64,000 bases of DNA, taken from assembly GCA_963682025.1 (NCBI GenBank), contig OY821518.1:14218100-14282099 (forward strand), given 5' to 3'. How positions within the stretch are numbered: the first letter of the stretch is position 1; the number at the start of each line of letters is the position of its first letter. Under the pieces are notes generated by a model, which saw only the letters and a list, made by a program, of their open reading frames with translations, was not told the DNA's origin and ran no database searches. Position numbers and translations under genes: made by a program. This stretch comes from Cordilura impudica (taxonomy: Eukaryota; Arthropoda; Insecta; Diptera; Scathophagidae). Positions 1 through 10,700 of the stretch are shown piece after piece.

Positions 1-1600
1 AGAGCTCTCATGCCATACAAGGTGTAGTGTAGTGAGTGGTACTCTTAATTTGGCTGGTACGGCAAAAGTTTGCTGATGTTGGTGCTGTTTCCTTTTTTAT
101 TTTTTCTTTTTTTAATATTTTTGGGTATGTAAACAATTTGGCCCCTTTTTTTTGCTGTGGTGTGTGCTAAGTTTATAACAAAAGCTGGCTTCTTTAGAAA
201 TTTGCTTTGTTACTGTTTTCACTCAATGCACTTGAAGTAGTTTTTTGTTTGCTGGTTGGTTTTTCAACATCAGCATCATCATCTCAGTTCAGTTGGAAAA
301 TTGTTGTGTTGTTGTCGTAACTTTAGCATATTGTATTTTTGTATCTTAAAGTCCTTAACAAGCAATAAATACACTTGATGGTATAAAGCAACAACAACAA
401 TAACAAAAAAATAGCATACATAGATACAAAAACATCATTGATTTGTTTTTAAGTCTAATGGGGGGCACGCAAGACCCGTACGAGGGTGGTTGTAAAAATT
501 AACTCCAAAAAATGTGTCAGCAAAGACCTGACTTACATAAATCTCGTGATCGAAGAGATGGAAAAACAACAAATAGTAAAGTGGTTTGCGAATGCCATCA
601 CTCTTATAAATGAATATTAAATATGGTAAATTTTGTAAAACAAGTACTGGCAAAGCACTATTTACTAACGTTGGCCAATACTCGACAATTCTATAGCGAA
701 AATTTTATTCATGTCGAAATTTCTAATATTTATTTTTTGTGTGTCTTTGCAGAAACCCTCGTTACACGTTCAATACAAATACCGAGGGGAAAAGATACAC
801 TCAACTCAAGTGTTTTGTTACAGTTAACAGTATTTTTGTTGTAGTTTTGTTTTTGCTGCTGTTATGAGAGTGTGTTTTGTAAATCAGGATGTTACTGTTT
901 GTGCAAAATGTTGGTGAAAACACGTATTCTTTGGTTTGACATCGTACAGCTTTTGGACATTTTGTTGTACTTGTAAAACGAATGGTACCGCAGAACGTGA
1001 CAAATAACAAAAGAAGGCATTTTTCAATGTTCCAACAATGCATATTACATACATACATACATAAATAACTATGTATCTTTATGGATATTTCTCTATACTA
1101 TCAATATATACTCGTGAATACTAAAAAATCATAAAAAAAAAATAAAAATGTACTTCAGTATTACACAAATTTTTATAAAAAAAAAAAAAAAAAGTTGCAA
1201 CTTTAGCATCAGCATAATGTACTCGTATGTACAAACATATACAATGCGCCCATTGAATGGAGAAACAAGTGTTTTAAAAATTCCAATATTTACAAAGAAT
1301 AAATTTAAAACATTAAAACAAAATCAAGTAAGGAAATTAAAGTTAGTCTAGATGTTGGGATATCATACGTTTCGAGAGAGGGTCTTGAATCCAACTTTGC
1401 TGAGGCAATAACTGGATATAGAAAATAAACATAAACTAAAAGTTCTTATCTAATGTTATTTTAGGTAACACCAACCAACAAGGTTCTGAAATGGACCACC
1501 AAATATTTTTCCTAGGGTAATGTGGTGGGCTGAATCCGAATCTGTAATTGGATTTTATCTATCACGTCAGGTTTTCGAAATACAAAAAAATGTTTTTATT
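1..1600. other. AT-rich intergenic DNA, no gene seen
   Basis: I see no gene, RNA or recognisable mobile element here. Open frames are short (under 90 codons), lack family motifs and overlap on opposite strands. There are poly-T and poly-A runs and a short (ACAT)n stretch near 1050. Confidence 0.6.
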
Positions 1601-1634
1601 CGTTTTTTACATGAAAAATCTTTAGTTTATTTAA

Positions 1635-2985
1635 AAATCAATTAAAAAAGCAAACTGGTTTCAATATGCTTCGTTTATTAAAAGAAATTTAACAACTACA
1701 ATTGAAAACACCGATATTAATCCTGAAAAAATTGACTTGATGATTTTGACATTAAACAACACAATTCAAGATGCTGCAAATTAAAGTGTCCCAAAAAAAG
1801 TATACTCAGTAAATACCCAGACTCTGCCACAGCATATAAGATATTTGATTCGAATTAGAAATGTTTACAGAAGAAATTGGAAACGATACAGGAACTTAAT
1901 TGATCGCAGTCGAACAAAAGAGTATAATCACCGTATATCAGAAGAGAAAAGAATATTTTAAAATATCACTTGGAACAAAAAACTCTCAACATTGGAAAAA
2001 GGCTCTGCTCCTTTTTGGAACCTCTCAAAAATTTTAAAGAAAGCGGTCTACAAATATTCCAATATTAAAATATAACAATGAATCCTACAGCACCCAAGAA
2101 CGAAAATGTGAGATATTGGCGGAAATATTTAGTTTTAAATCATTCAATCTCGTCAAATCTTAGTGATCCAATAACAATAACAGAAGTAAACCGTAATATT
2201 TGCAACCTCAGCTCCATCGCCACAAGCCCTCATATCACTACACCAGTCATCGAGAGATTTGAGTTAGTAATAGTGTTTATGAGCATGTGTTAGTTGTACT
2301 ACACTGATCGAAATCCATGGACGTAACACAACGCCGATATTAAATGGGTTTGTGTAGATTTTGTATGAATGTTTATATGAATGCATAAAAGGGCAACTAG
2401 TTGAGTTCACGAAGAATATGGTAAAATTTTAAATATATTTAGAAAACAAAAAAAAAACACAAAATAGCGAAACTTAAAAAGATAAGAAATTTCAAAGGTT
2501 ATTAAGTGGTATGTTACCAAAAACTAAAAAAATTTCCAGTAACTGGATATTTTTTAAAATTAAAAAAAAAATGCATAAAAGACATTGTCAAATGGAGGCG
2601 ACGTATGTTATTTATAGAAAATGTTTAATTTATAGTTTATCAAGTCTTCGAAATTTTCTCAACATTTTTTGTTTCTTTTAAACAAATATTCTCTGTGTAC
2701 CTATTAAAAAAAATATATATGAATTTCAAAAGGCAATGCGACATAGACATGCTTTGTTCAAAAACTTTCATAAGACTGAATGAAATTGTGGTTTACTTTT
2801 ACTCTTTGGTGAGTATTTTTGTTTTCGTTCGGCTGTATACATATAAGAAGCCGAGCACCAGTGTGTTTGGCACGGCCTTCACTGCACTACACCCATTTCT
2901 ACTGATAAAATAAATTCCATTATAAAAAAAACTTAAGACAAAGAAATCGCCTGGATCAGACGGTATTTCAAACATTTCAAGCTCT
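1635..2985 (+). pseudogene. Decayed jockey-like LINE, ORF2 linker and start of reverse transcriptase
   Basis: Conceptual translation of 1640-2160 gives the region between the endonuclease and reverse transcriptase of jockey-type non-LTR elements: a tryptophan-containing start (NWFQYASFIK), IDLMILTLNNTIQDAA, then SVPKK, LIRIRNVYRRNW, and APFWNLSKILKK. A second piece at about 2931-2985 reads KKSPGSDGISNI, the usual opening motif of the reverse transcriptase domain. The reading is broken by several stops (near 1784, 1958 and 2071) and by frame changes, and roughly 600 bases between the two pieces are not readable as LINE. The fragment ends where the 3' hairpin end of a HINE begins at 2992. This is a dead relic; assignment to the jockey group rests on linker motifs only. 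Confidence 0.6.
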
Positions 2986-2991
2986 ACCAAA

Positions 2992-3060
2992 ACAAGTAAG
3001 AGTGTTAAATTCGGCTGTGCCGAATCTTTGATACCCTCCACCTCGGTTTGAGTATTGATA
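2992..3060 (-). mobile_element. HINE family B, 3' hairpin end fragment
   Basis: The piece begins ACAAGTAAGAGTG, has the hairpin ATTCGGC-TGT-GCCGAAT, then the subterminal repeat ATACCCTCCACC. Read on the minus strand this is the 3' end of a DINE-1/HINE-like element: subterminal repeat, hairpin, terminus CTTACTTGT. The rest of the element is not recognisable downstream. Confidence 0.7.
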
Positions 3061-4314
3061 ACAAATGTAAACAAAATATTGGAAAAATATGCAAGCGTTT
3101 CCTATATGCATGCGTTTCCGTTTATATGACATAACTTCTCGTTTAATTTAGTTTTTGCTAATTAAATAGCTCGCCCTAACCTCCATTGCAAAGGTAATGG
3201 TTGTGTAGGGTGGCTATATGCATTAAATCGTGCTAATTGGAGATGGCTGTATAGTTTCTTTTAACTGGCGAAATATTTTTTCATTGCGGCCATATAGGTC
3301 GGATGGAGTAACAAAATAATAACCAAAAAAAGCTCTCTCAACTTTTTTATTAAAATATTGCCATATTTGGAAAACATAGAGAATAAATTTATAATAATAA
3401 ATAATCAAATTAGGGATGCCAAACGCAAAAAACCAAATGTCCAAAACATTTTAAATAAAATAATTTGTTATTTTTATTTTCTGAAAAACTTCAAATATTT
3501 ATCCAAAAAAAATTGTGAAAATTTATATATAAAAAATAACATTCTCATCAAATTGCGTTTATTTATGTAACAATTTTTATGTTCGCAATTCTCAAATATC
3601 ATTTGAGGTTTTCTAAAATTCATTGAATTTAAATGTTTTCTGTAGTGTGATTCTGTAAATTTCAACGATCCGACAATCGCAAAATATATCGACAGCTATT
3701 GTTGTTTGCACTAAGGATTAAGTGATTCACTAAGTACATACATCTTAACGACAGTCGACAATTCTATTTTTCTATTTAGTTAAATTGTAAACGAGTGGCA
3801 TCTCTGTCAAAATAAGCGAAAAACACAAAGAAGAATAGAAAAAAACAAATTACTTCCTGTTTGACAGGATGATTTTATGTTTATGTTTAATATCTCTATT
3901 TTTTTTACTAATTTATTTATTTATTTATTTATTTATTTGAAAATGAAATAATGAATTGAATATGCTATTTAATTTTTTTATTTATATAAAAAAGTTTTTT
4001 AATAAAAGCAAAATATTTTCACTATTTTATGATTTTTATTTATGTATGACGACACTTCAACCTAAAAATTTAAGTTTTTATCGATTGAATAAACAACACA
4101 AAAATGGTTGTCGTTTAGATAACAACAACAGCTGACTTTAACAATAGCGAATATCGTTTAAAAATTTTACTGATAATTTTGCTTTTCTTTTTTTAACGAT
4201 TCGACTATCGTTAAAAGAAGTTACTGAAAAGCTATTAAATTCTCCTGAATGCCAATATTTTTTTTAATGTAAACATTTTGTAAATGTAAACATATTTGGT
4301 GTTTTTTTTTGGAA
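3060..4314. other. AT-rich intergenic DNA
   Basis: No gene or recognisable element is seen. A simple (ATTT)n tract lies at about 3912-3938. Short open frames lack motifs. Confidence 0.55.
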
Positions 4315-5035
4315 TTTGATGCAATTGATGTCTTCTAAATTTAAAATTATTATTTCCGACGTTTTGATATGATTTTCTGAAATTCAATTAATATTTTATA
4401 ATTTATAATTGGAAATTTTAATTCCAGTTTTTAGAATTGATATTTTCTAAAATTTGAATGGAAAATTTAAAAAGTGCAATTTTATACTTATGTGAATAAT
4501 ACTGCTTTAGTAATTATAAACAATTTTTAAAAAATAGATGTAATCGCCATCAGATATTTTGTAAGTAAAGCAAAAAACTCATTGATGAACTCGGTAACTC
4601 TATTTTGTAAAGACAACAAAAAGTTAATATGACAAACTTATGTTCATATGTTATTTGTAAAAGAATAATGAAAAAACGTATGAAATAATAAAAGACCAGC
4701 CGGTGTATACTCTTAACATTGTTCTGTATGATATGATATCTATTTGAAAATATTGACATTCATGTTAAAATAGAAATAACTATTGCAAAGCTAATTAGAA
4801 CAAAAATTGTGGCGCCATCTACTGTGGCATAGTCACGCTGAGCAAAATGAAGTGACACTCTGTTAATGCAAAAGAAATGTATTTTCCCCACAACAAAATA
4901 TTGCAGAATTTTATGTAAATAAAATAATATACCGATTTATTTCTAACATGCAGTTATTATGGATATACATATATAGAATATATGTATATTATTTGTATTA
5001 TTTAATATGTGTATATGTAAATATTACACATAAAA

Positions 5036-5833
5036 ACAAGTAAGAAAATTATGGTCGGTCTAGACCGACTATATGATACCCTATACCATGGTTTAGAGAC
5101 CCTATCTTTCGGTCCAACTACTTCGATATAGAAAATAAGCATAAACCAAATTTGAGTGCGATTTTTATTAATTTTTTTGGCTGCAGATATGAAGAAGTTC
5201 ATATCGGATGCTATATCTATAAAGGGACTAGGTCCAAAAATGGACCGATCCTGATCATGTTTGGTAAAGTCTCTTGTATTTTGCAAAAATATGTACAAAC
5301 AAAATTTGAGGAGAATCAGTGCAATATTTTTGTTTTTTAATAGATTTAACTGAAGATCGGGAAGCAGCTCTATATGGGGTCAAAGGGATCATTTTTGGAC
5401 TACTCATTAGTGGATGTAATGAACGCATACAAACCCAATTTGAGTAAGATCTATATGACAATTTGGATCTTATGGCAATTTATGTCGATTTCATATGGGT
5501 AATTTGTATGGGGGCTAGGTCTGAACATGGACCGATTCTCACCAATTTCAATAGCGTTCATCCCATGGCCGATAAAAGCTTATATACCAAATTTCATCAA
5601 AATATATTCATATTTGCGATCTGCAGTTTGATTACAAGCTTTACATGGACACACAGACGGACGGACGGACGGACGGACGGACGGACGGACGGACGGACAT
5701 TGTTAAATCAACTCAGAAAGTGATTCTGATTCGATCGGTATAATTAAAGATGGGTCTAGGTCAAATATTTTTGGTTGTTACAAACAGCAGCACAAAGTCA
5801 TTATACCCAAACCACATAGTGGTATAGGGTATA
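5036..5833 (-). mobile_element. HINE family A, copy A1 (DINE-1-like, non-autonomous Helentron derivative)
   Basis: The left end is ACAAGTAAG, followed by the perfect palindrome GTCGGTCTAGACCGAC (5054-5069) and ATACCCTATACCA (5076-5088). The right end carries the exact inverse, TGGTATAGGGTAT (5820-5832). A (GACG)n microsatellite of about 10.75 units lies at 5656-5698. These are the hallmarks of DINE-1/HINE elements: 13-bp subterminal inverted repeats, an internal RGAC-type microsatellite, a 3' hairpin, and a terminus ending CTTGT. The hairpin marks the 3' end, so the element is on the minus strand. The uninterrupted site is seen inverted at about 29768-29785, which places the insertion between two A (T on the minus strand) with no target duplication. 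It has no coding capacity. Confidence 0.88.
5656..5698. repeat. (GACG)n microsatellite inside HINE A1
   Basis: About 10.75 perfect tetranucleotide units. The same position in the other copies has about 8.75 units (A4), 5.75 units (A5) and a short imperfect run (A6). Confidence 0.95.
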
Positions 5834-6185
5834 AATACAACATCAAACGTTATTTTTGTGTTTTTCTCTTTAAATAAATTAATAAATAAAAATTTGTTTT
5901 GCTAAATTTACATTGTTTTTTTTTTATTAACAACTAGGTACATATTTTAGCATTATTTGGTGAATTTTTACTCCCTTTATATTAACTCGTAGTGTCTGCT
6001 TGTCGAAAAAATTTTGGATAAATTTTAACCCCTTTCCCGTGACCCAATCGATCTGAAACTTTGCAGGCAGGCTCGTGGCAATGACAGAAATGATCTAGTA
6101 AATTTTTTTAGTGATGCCAAAACAATGGAAACTTTTAAATTTTTCTACCAGAGTTGATAAAAAAATTGTACAAAGGTTAGTTTTT

Positions 6186-6196
6186 ATTATATTATT
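6186..6196. repeat. LINE target-site duplication, left copy
   Basis: ATTATATTATT is repeated exactly at 11591-11601. The inverted copy of the host repeat has it once, uninterrupted, at about 29408-29418. Confidence 0.9.
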
Positions 6197-6229
6197 CAGT
6201 CTCCGACTAACCTTTGCGACGTGCGGTTG
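6196..6229 (+). promoter_or_regulatory. Internal Pol II promoter of the LINE: initiator plus DPE
   Basis: TCAGTC at 6196-6201 fits the insect initiator TCAKTY with A at 6198 as +1. GGTTG at 6225-6229 is exactly +28 to +32 and fits the downstream promoter element RGWYV. The first T of the initiator belongs to the target duplication. This arrangement is known for fly LINEs, where transcription starts at the first base so the promoter is copied with the element. Confidence 0.7.
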
Positions 6230-6364
6230 ATCTTATTAGTCTCTCTGATAGTCAGTTTTTTTGTTTTCATATACTATTCAAATATATTTTTATTTTCCTA
6301 CAGTGCTTTAAAAAACTTTTCGGTTGATAGTGATACTTTCTAAAACCAACACCAGTTTGTGGTA

Positions 6365-7759
6365 ATGCCGGGTCCGCCCAACTTGGGGGACAACCGCTAT
6401 TCGATATTAGCGGAAATCCCCCCTCGTTCAAAAAAAAGACGTGCAAATCAAAACTTATATGAAGCTTTTCCTGAACTCCCAGCTATTCAAAAAAATGATC
6501 CCAAATACGTTGTTATCTCTGCTATTGGTGATAAAAACCTACAGCAATATTCTTGCTTTTCTGTCCATCGATCGTTAAAACTTATCTGCTCAGAAATAAT
6601 TTCGGTATCCGAACTCAGAGATGGCAATCTTCTACTACTTATTGGAAATAAAACAAACGCCGATAAAATAATAGCAGCAAAAGAACTAGCTGGTATCTGC
6701 AAAATCAAATCCGAGTTCCACTCAAACTTGAACCATTCCAAAGGCACAATATACGCTCCTTATCTAAACAACCTACCTGAATCCGAAATTGTAAGAGAAT
6801 TGAATTCCCAAGGCGTAGTGGAGGTTTACAAGTTTCAAAAGACAAATACCGAAAACAAACAAGTTCCCTCTGGCGTTCTACTCTTAACTTTCGACAGATA
6901 TTCTACCCCAGAAAAATTAGAGATTTCATGGCATAAAGTTAATGTCAGACCTTACTTTCCTAATCCCATGCGGTGTAAAACCTGTCAAATGCTCGGTCAC
7001 ACAAAAAAATGGTGCAAAAACGATCCTTTATGCGATAACTGTTCTCTACCACCACACAATCCAGATAAGTGTACACGTACATTTTGTATTAACTGTTCAG
7101 AAGAACACCCTTCCTCATCTCGTGTCTGTAAAGTATTTAAGCAGCAAAAAGAAATACTTAAAATCAAAACTAAAGAGAAATGTTCACTTAAAGTTGCTAA
7201 AGAAAAGTATCAATCCCAACTACAAACACAACCGTTAGTACAATCGTTTTCCAACATAACAAACAACAACAAACCTATAACCAACATCAATTCAACTAGC
7301 ATTAACACTGTAACCCAAAAAAATAACATCGAAGAAATAAATAACATGCCATCTAATACAAAAACAACGCCTCCTCAACAAAACAACGAAACAGTAACAA
7401 CAACAAACAACAGTGGCAATTCCACTGTTACAAAAACAATACCTCCCCAACAATACAACGAGATAGAAACAACAGCAAACAACAGTGACAATTCTATTGT
7501 TACTCCAAAAAAAATTATCACTAAAAAAGAAAAAACAACACAAAAAACAACAACAAACAGTAATCAACACAATACTATTTTAACCCGCGCAATGACAAAA
7601 TCCCTGTCTAGCATATCTAAAACAGTCAATACAGACAAAAAATTAGAGACACTTAACTTAACACAAAACAAAAACATCTCTTTGCCTAAAACAGCAACAA
7701 CACGTACACGCAACGATTCTTACAATGAACATGATATAATGTTTGTTGACGAAGAATAA
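6365..7759 (+). CDS. LINE ORF1, gag-like nucleic-acid-binding protein (464 aa)
   Basis: The likely start is the ATG at 6365 (MPGPPNLGDNRYS). The first third is rich in charged residues. Three zinc knuckles follow one another at about residues 204-255: CKTCQMLGHTKKWC and CDNCSLPPHNPDKC (both C-x2-C-x4-H-x4-C), then CINCSEEHPSSSRVC (C-x2-C-x3-H-x6-C). Such triple CCHC clusters are usual in ORF1 of I-, R1-, LOA- and jockey-type LINEs, where the protein coats the transcript. The C-terminal 170 residues are low-complexity Asn/Thr/Gln with an imperfect duplication of about 28 residues (TPPQQNNET... / IPPQQYNEI...). The stop at 7757-7759 is 22 bases before the ORF2 ATG. The frame is uninterrupted. 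Confidence 0.9.
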   Translation: MPGPPNLGDNRYSILAEIPPRSKKRRANQNLYEAFPELPAIQKNDPKYVVISAIGDKNLQQYSCFSVHRSLKLICSEIISVSELRDGNLLLLIGNKTNADKIIAAKELAGICKIKSEFHSNLNHSKGTIYAPYLNNLPESEIVRELNSQGVVEVYKFQKTNTENKQVPSGVLLLTFDRYSTPEKLEISWHKVNVRPYFPNPMRCKTCQMLGHTKKWCKNDPLCDNCSLPPHNPDKCTRTFCINCSEEHPSSSRVCKVFKQQKEILKIKTKEKCSLKVAKEKYQSQLQTQPLVQSFSNITNNNKPITNINSTSINTVTQKNNIEEINNMPSNTKTTPPQQNNETVTTTNNSGNSTVTKTIPPQQYNEIETTANNSDNSIVTPKKIITKKEKTTQKTTTNSNQHNTILTRAMTKSLSSISKTVNTDKKLETLNLTQNKNISLPKTATTRTRNDSYNEHDIMFVDEE

Positions 7760-7781
7760 TTTACACACTATTTTCTTCACT

Positions 7782-10700
7782 ATGGATCTTAAAATTTTAC
7801 AGTGGAACATTAATGGTTTTATTAACAACTACCACGAACTACAACTAATATTAAAAGATCACAATCCAGATATTATATCCATACAAGAGACTCATATACC
7901 TTTTAACCATCATAACATAATTCATCCTAGCCAATACAATGGCTTCTTTCACAACTTAGCCTGCAACACAACCTCTAAACAGGGAATCGGTATCCTTGTT
8001 AAAAAGACAATACCACACAAATTAATATATACAGACCACGTAACTGCCTCTATTGCTGTTCAAATAGACACTCCTACAAAATTCACTGTAGTATGTACAT
8101 ATATCCACCCCAACCAACACATCTCAGTAAACGACTTAACATCAATCATTAGCAACATCAACACCCCTTTTTTAATGACCGGGGACTTCAACTCTTGGAG
8201 TTCACTTTGGGGCTCTTCAAAATCCAACACAAGAGGAAAAATCCTTGAAAACTTTATAATAAATGAGGACTTAATCATCCTTAACGATGGGACCCCAACC
8301 CATTTCTCCACTCACAACACCTTCTCCAACGTCGATGTATCGATCTGCTCTACCCTACTTGCACCTATCTGTACATGGAAAACCCTCCCTAACCTCCATG
8401 GCAGCGACCATTACCCAATTTTAATTATAATCAAAACCAGTGTTTCCCATAATTTATCAAAGTTTAAACCAAAATACAAAACTGATTATGCTAACTGGAG
8501 CCTGTACCAAAATAAGTGCGACGAAAATATTGGTAAAATCAAGACTGCCTCAAACATCAATCAAAACGCAGCGTCGCTTATAAAATGCATTAGAGCAGCA
8601 GCAAACGTCAGTATACCCCAAACCAAAGATAAACCATATATCCCGCGTGTAGTATGGTGGAATTCAAATTTAGAATCATTACGGAAACACAAACAAAAAC
8701 TTTGGCATAACTACAAACGTGTAAGAAGCGACTCTAATTTGATTTTATACAAAAAACATAATTCCATATTTAGGAGAGCAGTCAAAATAAGTAAAGCAGT
8801 ATGTCTTCAAAATTTCACATCTAATATCAACCCCGGCTCGTCTCCCCAACGAATCTGGAACGATATTAAACGATTAACTACTGGATATTGTGCAAATAAC
8901 ATAAGTCACCTAACATCAGGTGATACTATTCTTTCAACCCCCACTGATATAGCTAACTGCTTTACAAAACATTGGTCAGAACAATCTGAAACCAAATACT
9001 TCTCTACAATCTTTCAACAAAATAAACTTATTTACGCAAATTATATCTACAATCCCCAAACCGTTAACAAATATGCCAGTAAAATTGAAAACCCAATCAA
9101 CTTTATAGAACTCGAAAACGCTCTAAGTTCAGCAAAGGGCAAAACTCCAGGTCAAGACCGTATCTCATACTCTATGTTGAAAAATCTCTCCATCCCTACT
9201 AAAAAACTACTGCTCGGAGTATACAATAACATTTTCTCATCCAATGTTTTTCCACAAGATTGGAAAACTGCTGTGGTCATCCCAATCCCAAAACCCAACA
9301 AAGATCACCACACAGTATCTGGTTTCAGACCCATTTCACTCTTACCATGTATCAGTAAAATCTTAGAAAAAATAGTAGCCAGGCGATTAATGTGGTTCTT
9401 GAAGGTCAATAACTTCGTCACCCCCAACCAGGTTGCTTTTATGAAAAAACAAGGTACAGATGACGTCCTCCTATATCTTCAGCACTATATATCAAAAGCA
9501 CTATCAACTAGAAATCACATTAGCCTACTTTCCACTGATTTTGAAAAAGCTTTCGATAAGATTGGCGCTCATGTAATCCTACAACAACTCACCGACTGGA
9601 AAATTGGTAAAAACATGTATTCTGTTATCAAGAGTTTTTTAACCAACAGAAAAATCAAAACACAGATCAATGGTCAATTTTCTTCCACCCTACCTCTACA
9701 TAACGGAATTCCCCAAGGCTCTCCTCTCTCCGTTGTCCTATTTATCGTTGCCTTTAACCAATTTAGTCAGATACTATCCAGTGAAAAACAGATTGAACAC
9801 GCCATGTATGCCGACGATGCCGTAATTTTCACAAAAATCCGAGACAACAATAAGGTTAAAGAGATATTCTCTACAATTTTAAAAAAAATTATGGATTGGG
9901 GCTTAACATCTGGAGCAAAATTATCTATCGATAAATGTAGCCTGCTCCACATTTGTAAAAAACACAATTGCAACACTATTGACGTTGAATACAACAATAT
10001 AAAAATAAAACGGGTTGACAAATTACGTATCCTCGGGATCATCTTTGATAAAAGTTTCACATTTAAAGAACACTGTTTAATGTTGAGAAAAAACTTAAAT
10101 TCGAGACTAAACATTATTAAGTACCTCACTTCGAAAAACTTTAGGATTCATATTTCAACAATGATAAATATAACCCGGGCAATTATACTATCCAAAATTG
10201 ACTACGCACTACCAATATATGGATGGTGCGCCCCCTCATATATAAAATTAATCCAAGGTCCATACAATGCAGCAGTTCGACTCAGCATCGGTGCCTTCCG
10301 TACAAGTCCTATAACCAATATATTGGCGGAAGCTGGTATGCCATCTATAGAAAATCGTACTTCGTATCTAACATCCAAACTAGTCCCAAAGCTTTTAATA
10401 TGTCGAAATAAACTACTATCCCAGGAAGTCAAAAAAACTAACAACAATACTCGAACCCCTAGGCTGGAATCCACTATAATCAGATGTTTAAAGCTCGCTC
10501 GTTCAATCGGATTAGATACGCGACCAATAGAAATTAACTATCCATCCCAGCCCCCATGGCTTCTGGATAAATCAATCTTTATATTGTCAATGAGCAACCT
10601 ACCAAAAACAACAACTCCACCACAAGTTTATAAACAAATCTTCAGAAACTTAACTGATGACCTTCTGGAATACAACTGGAAGTTACTATTCACAGATGGA

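Noticed and set aside
5152..5723. Open frames such as MSAIFINFFGCRYEEV and MDLMAIYVDFIWVIC, repeated at 12.8, 52.8-53.3, 57.4-57.8 and 61.3 kb
   Set aside because: They lie inside HINE family A, differ in length between copies and end in the GACG microsatellite. HINEs do not code.
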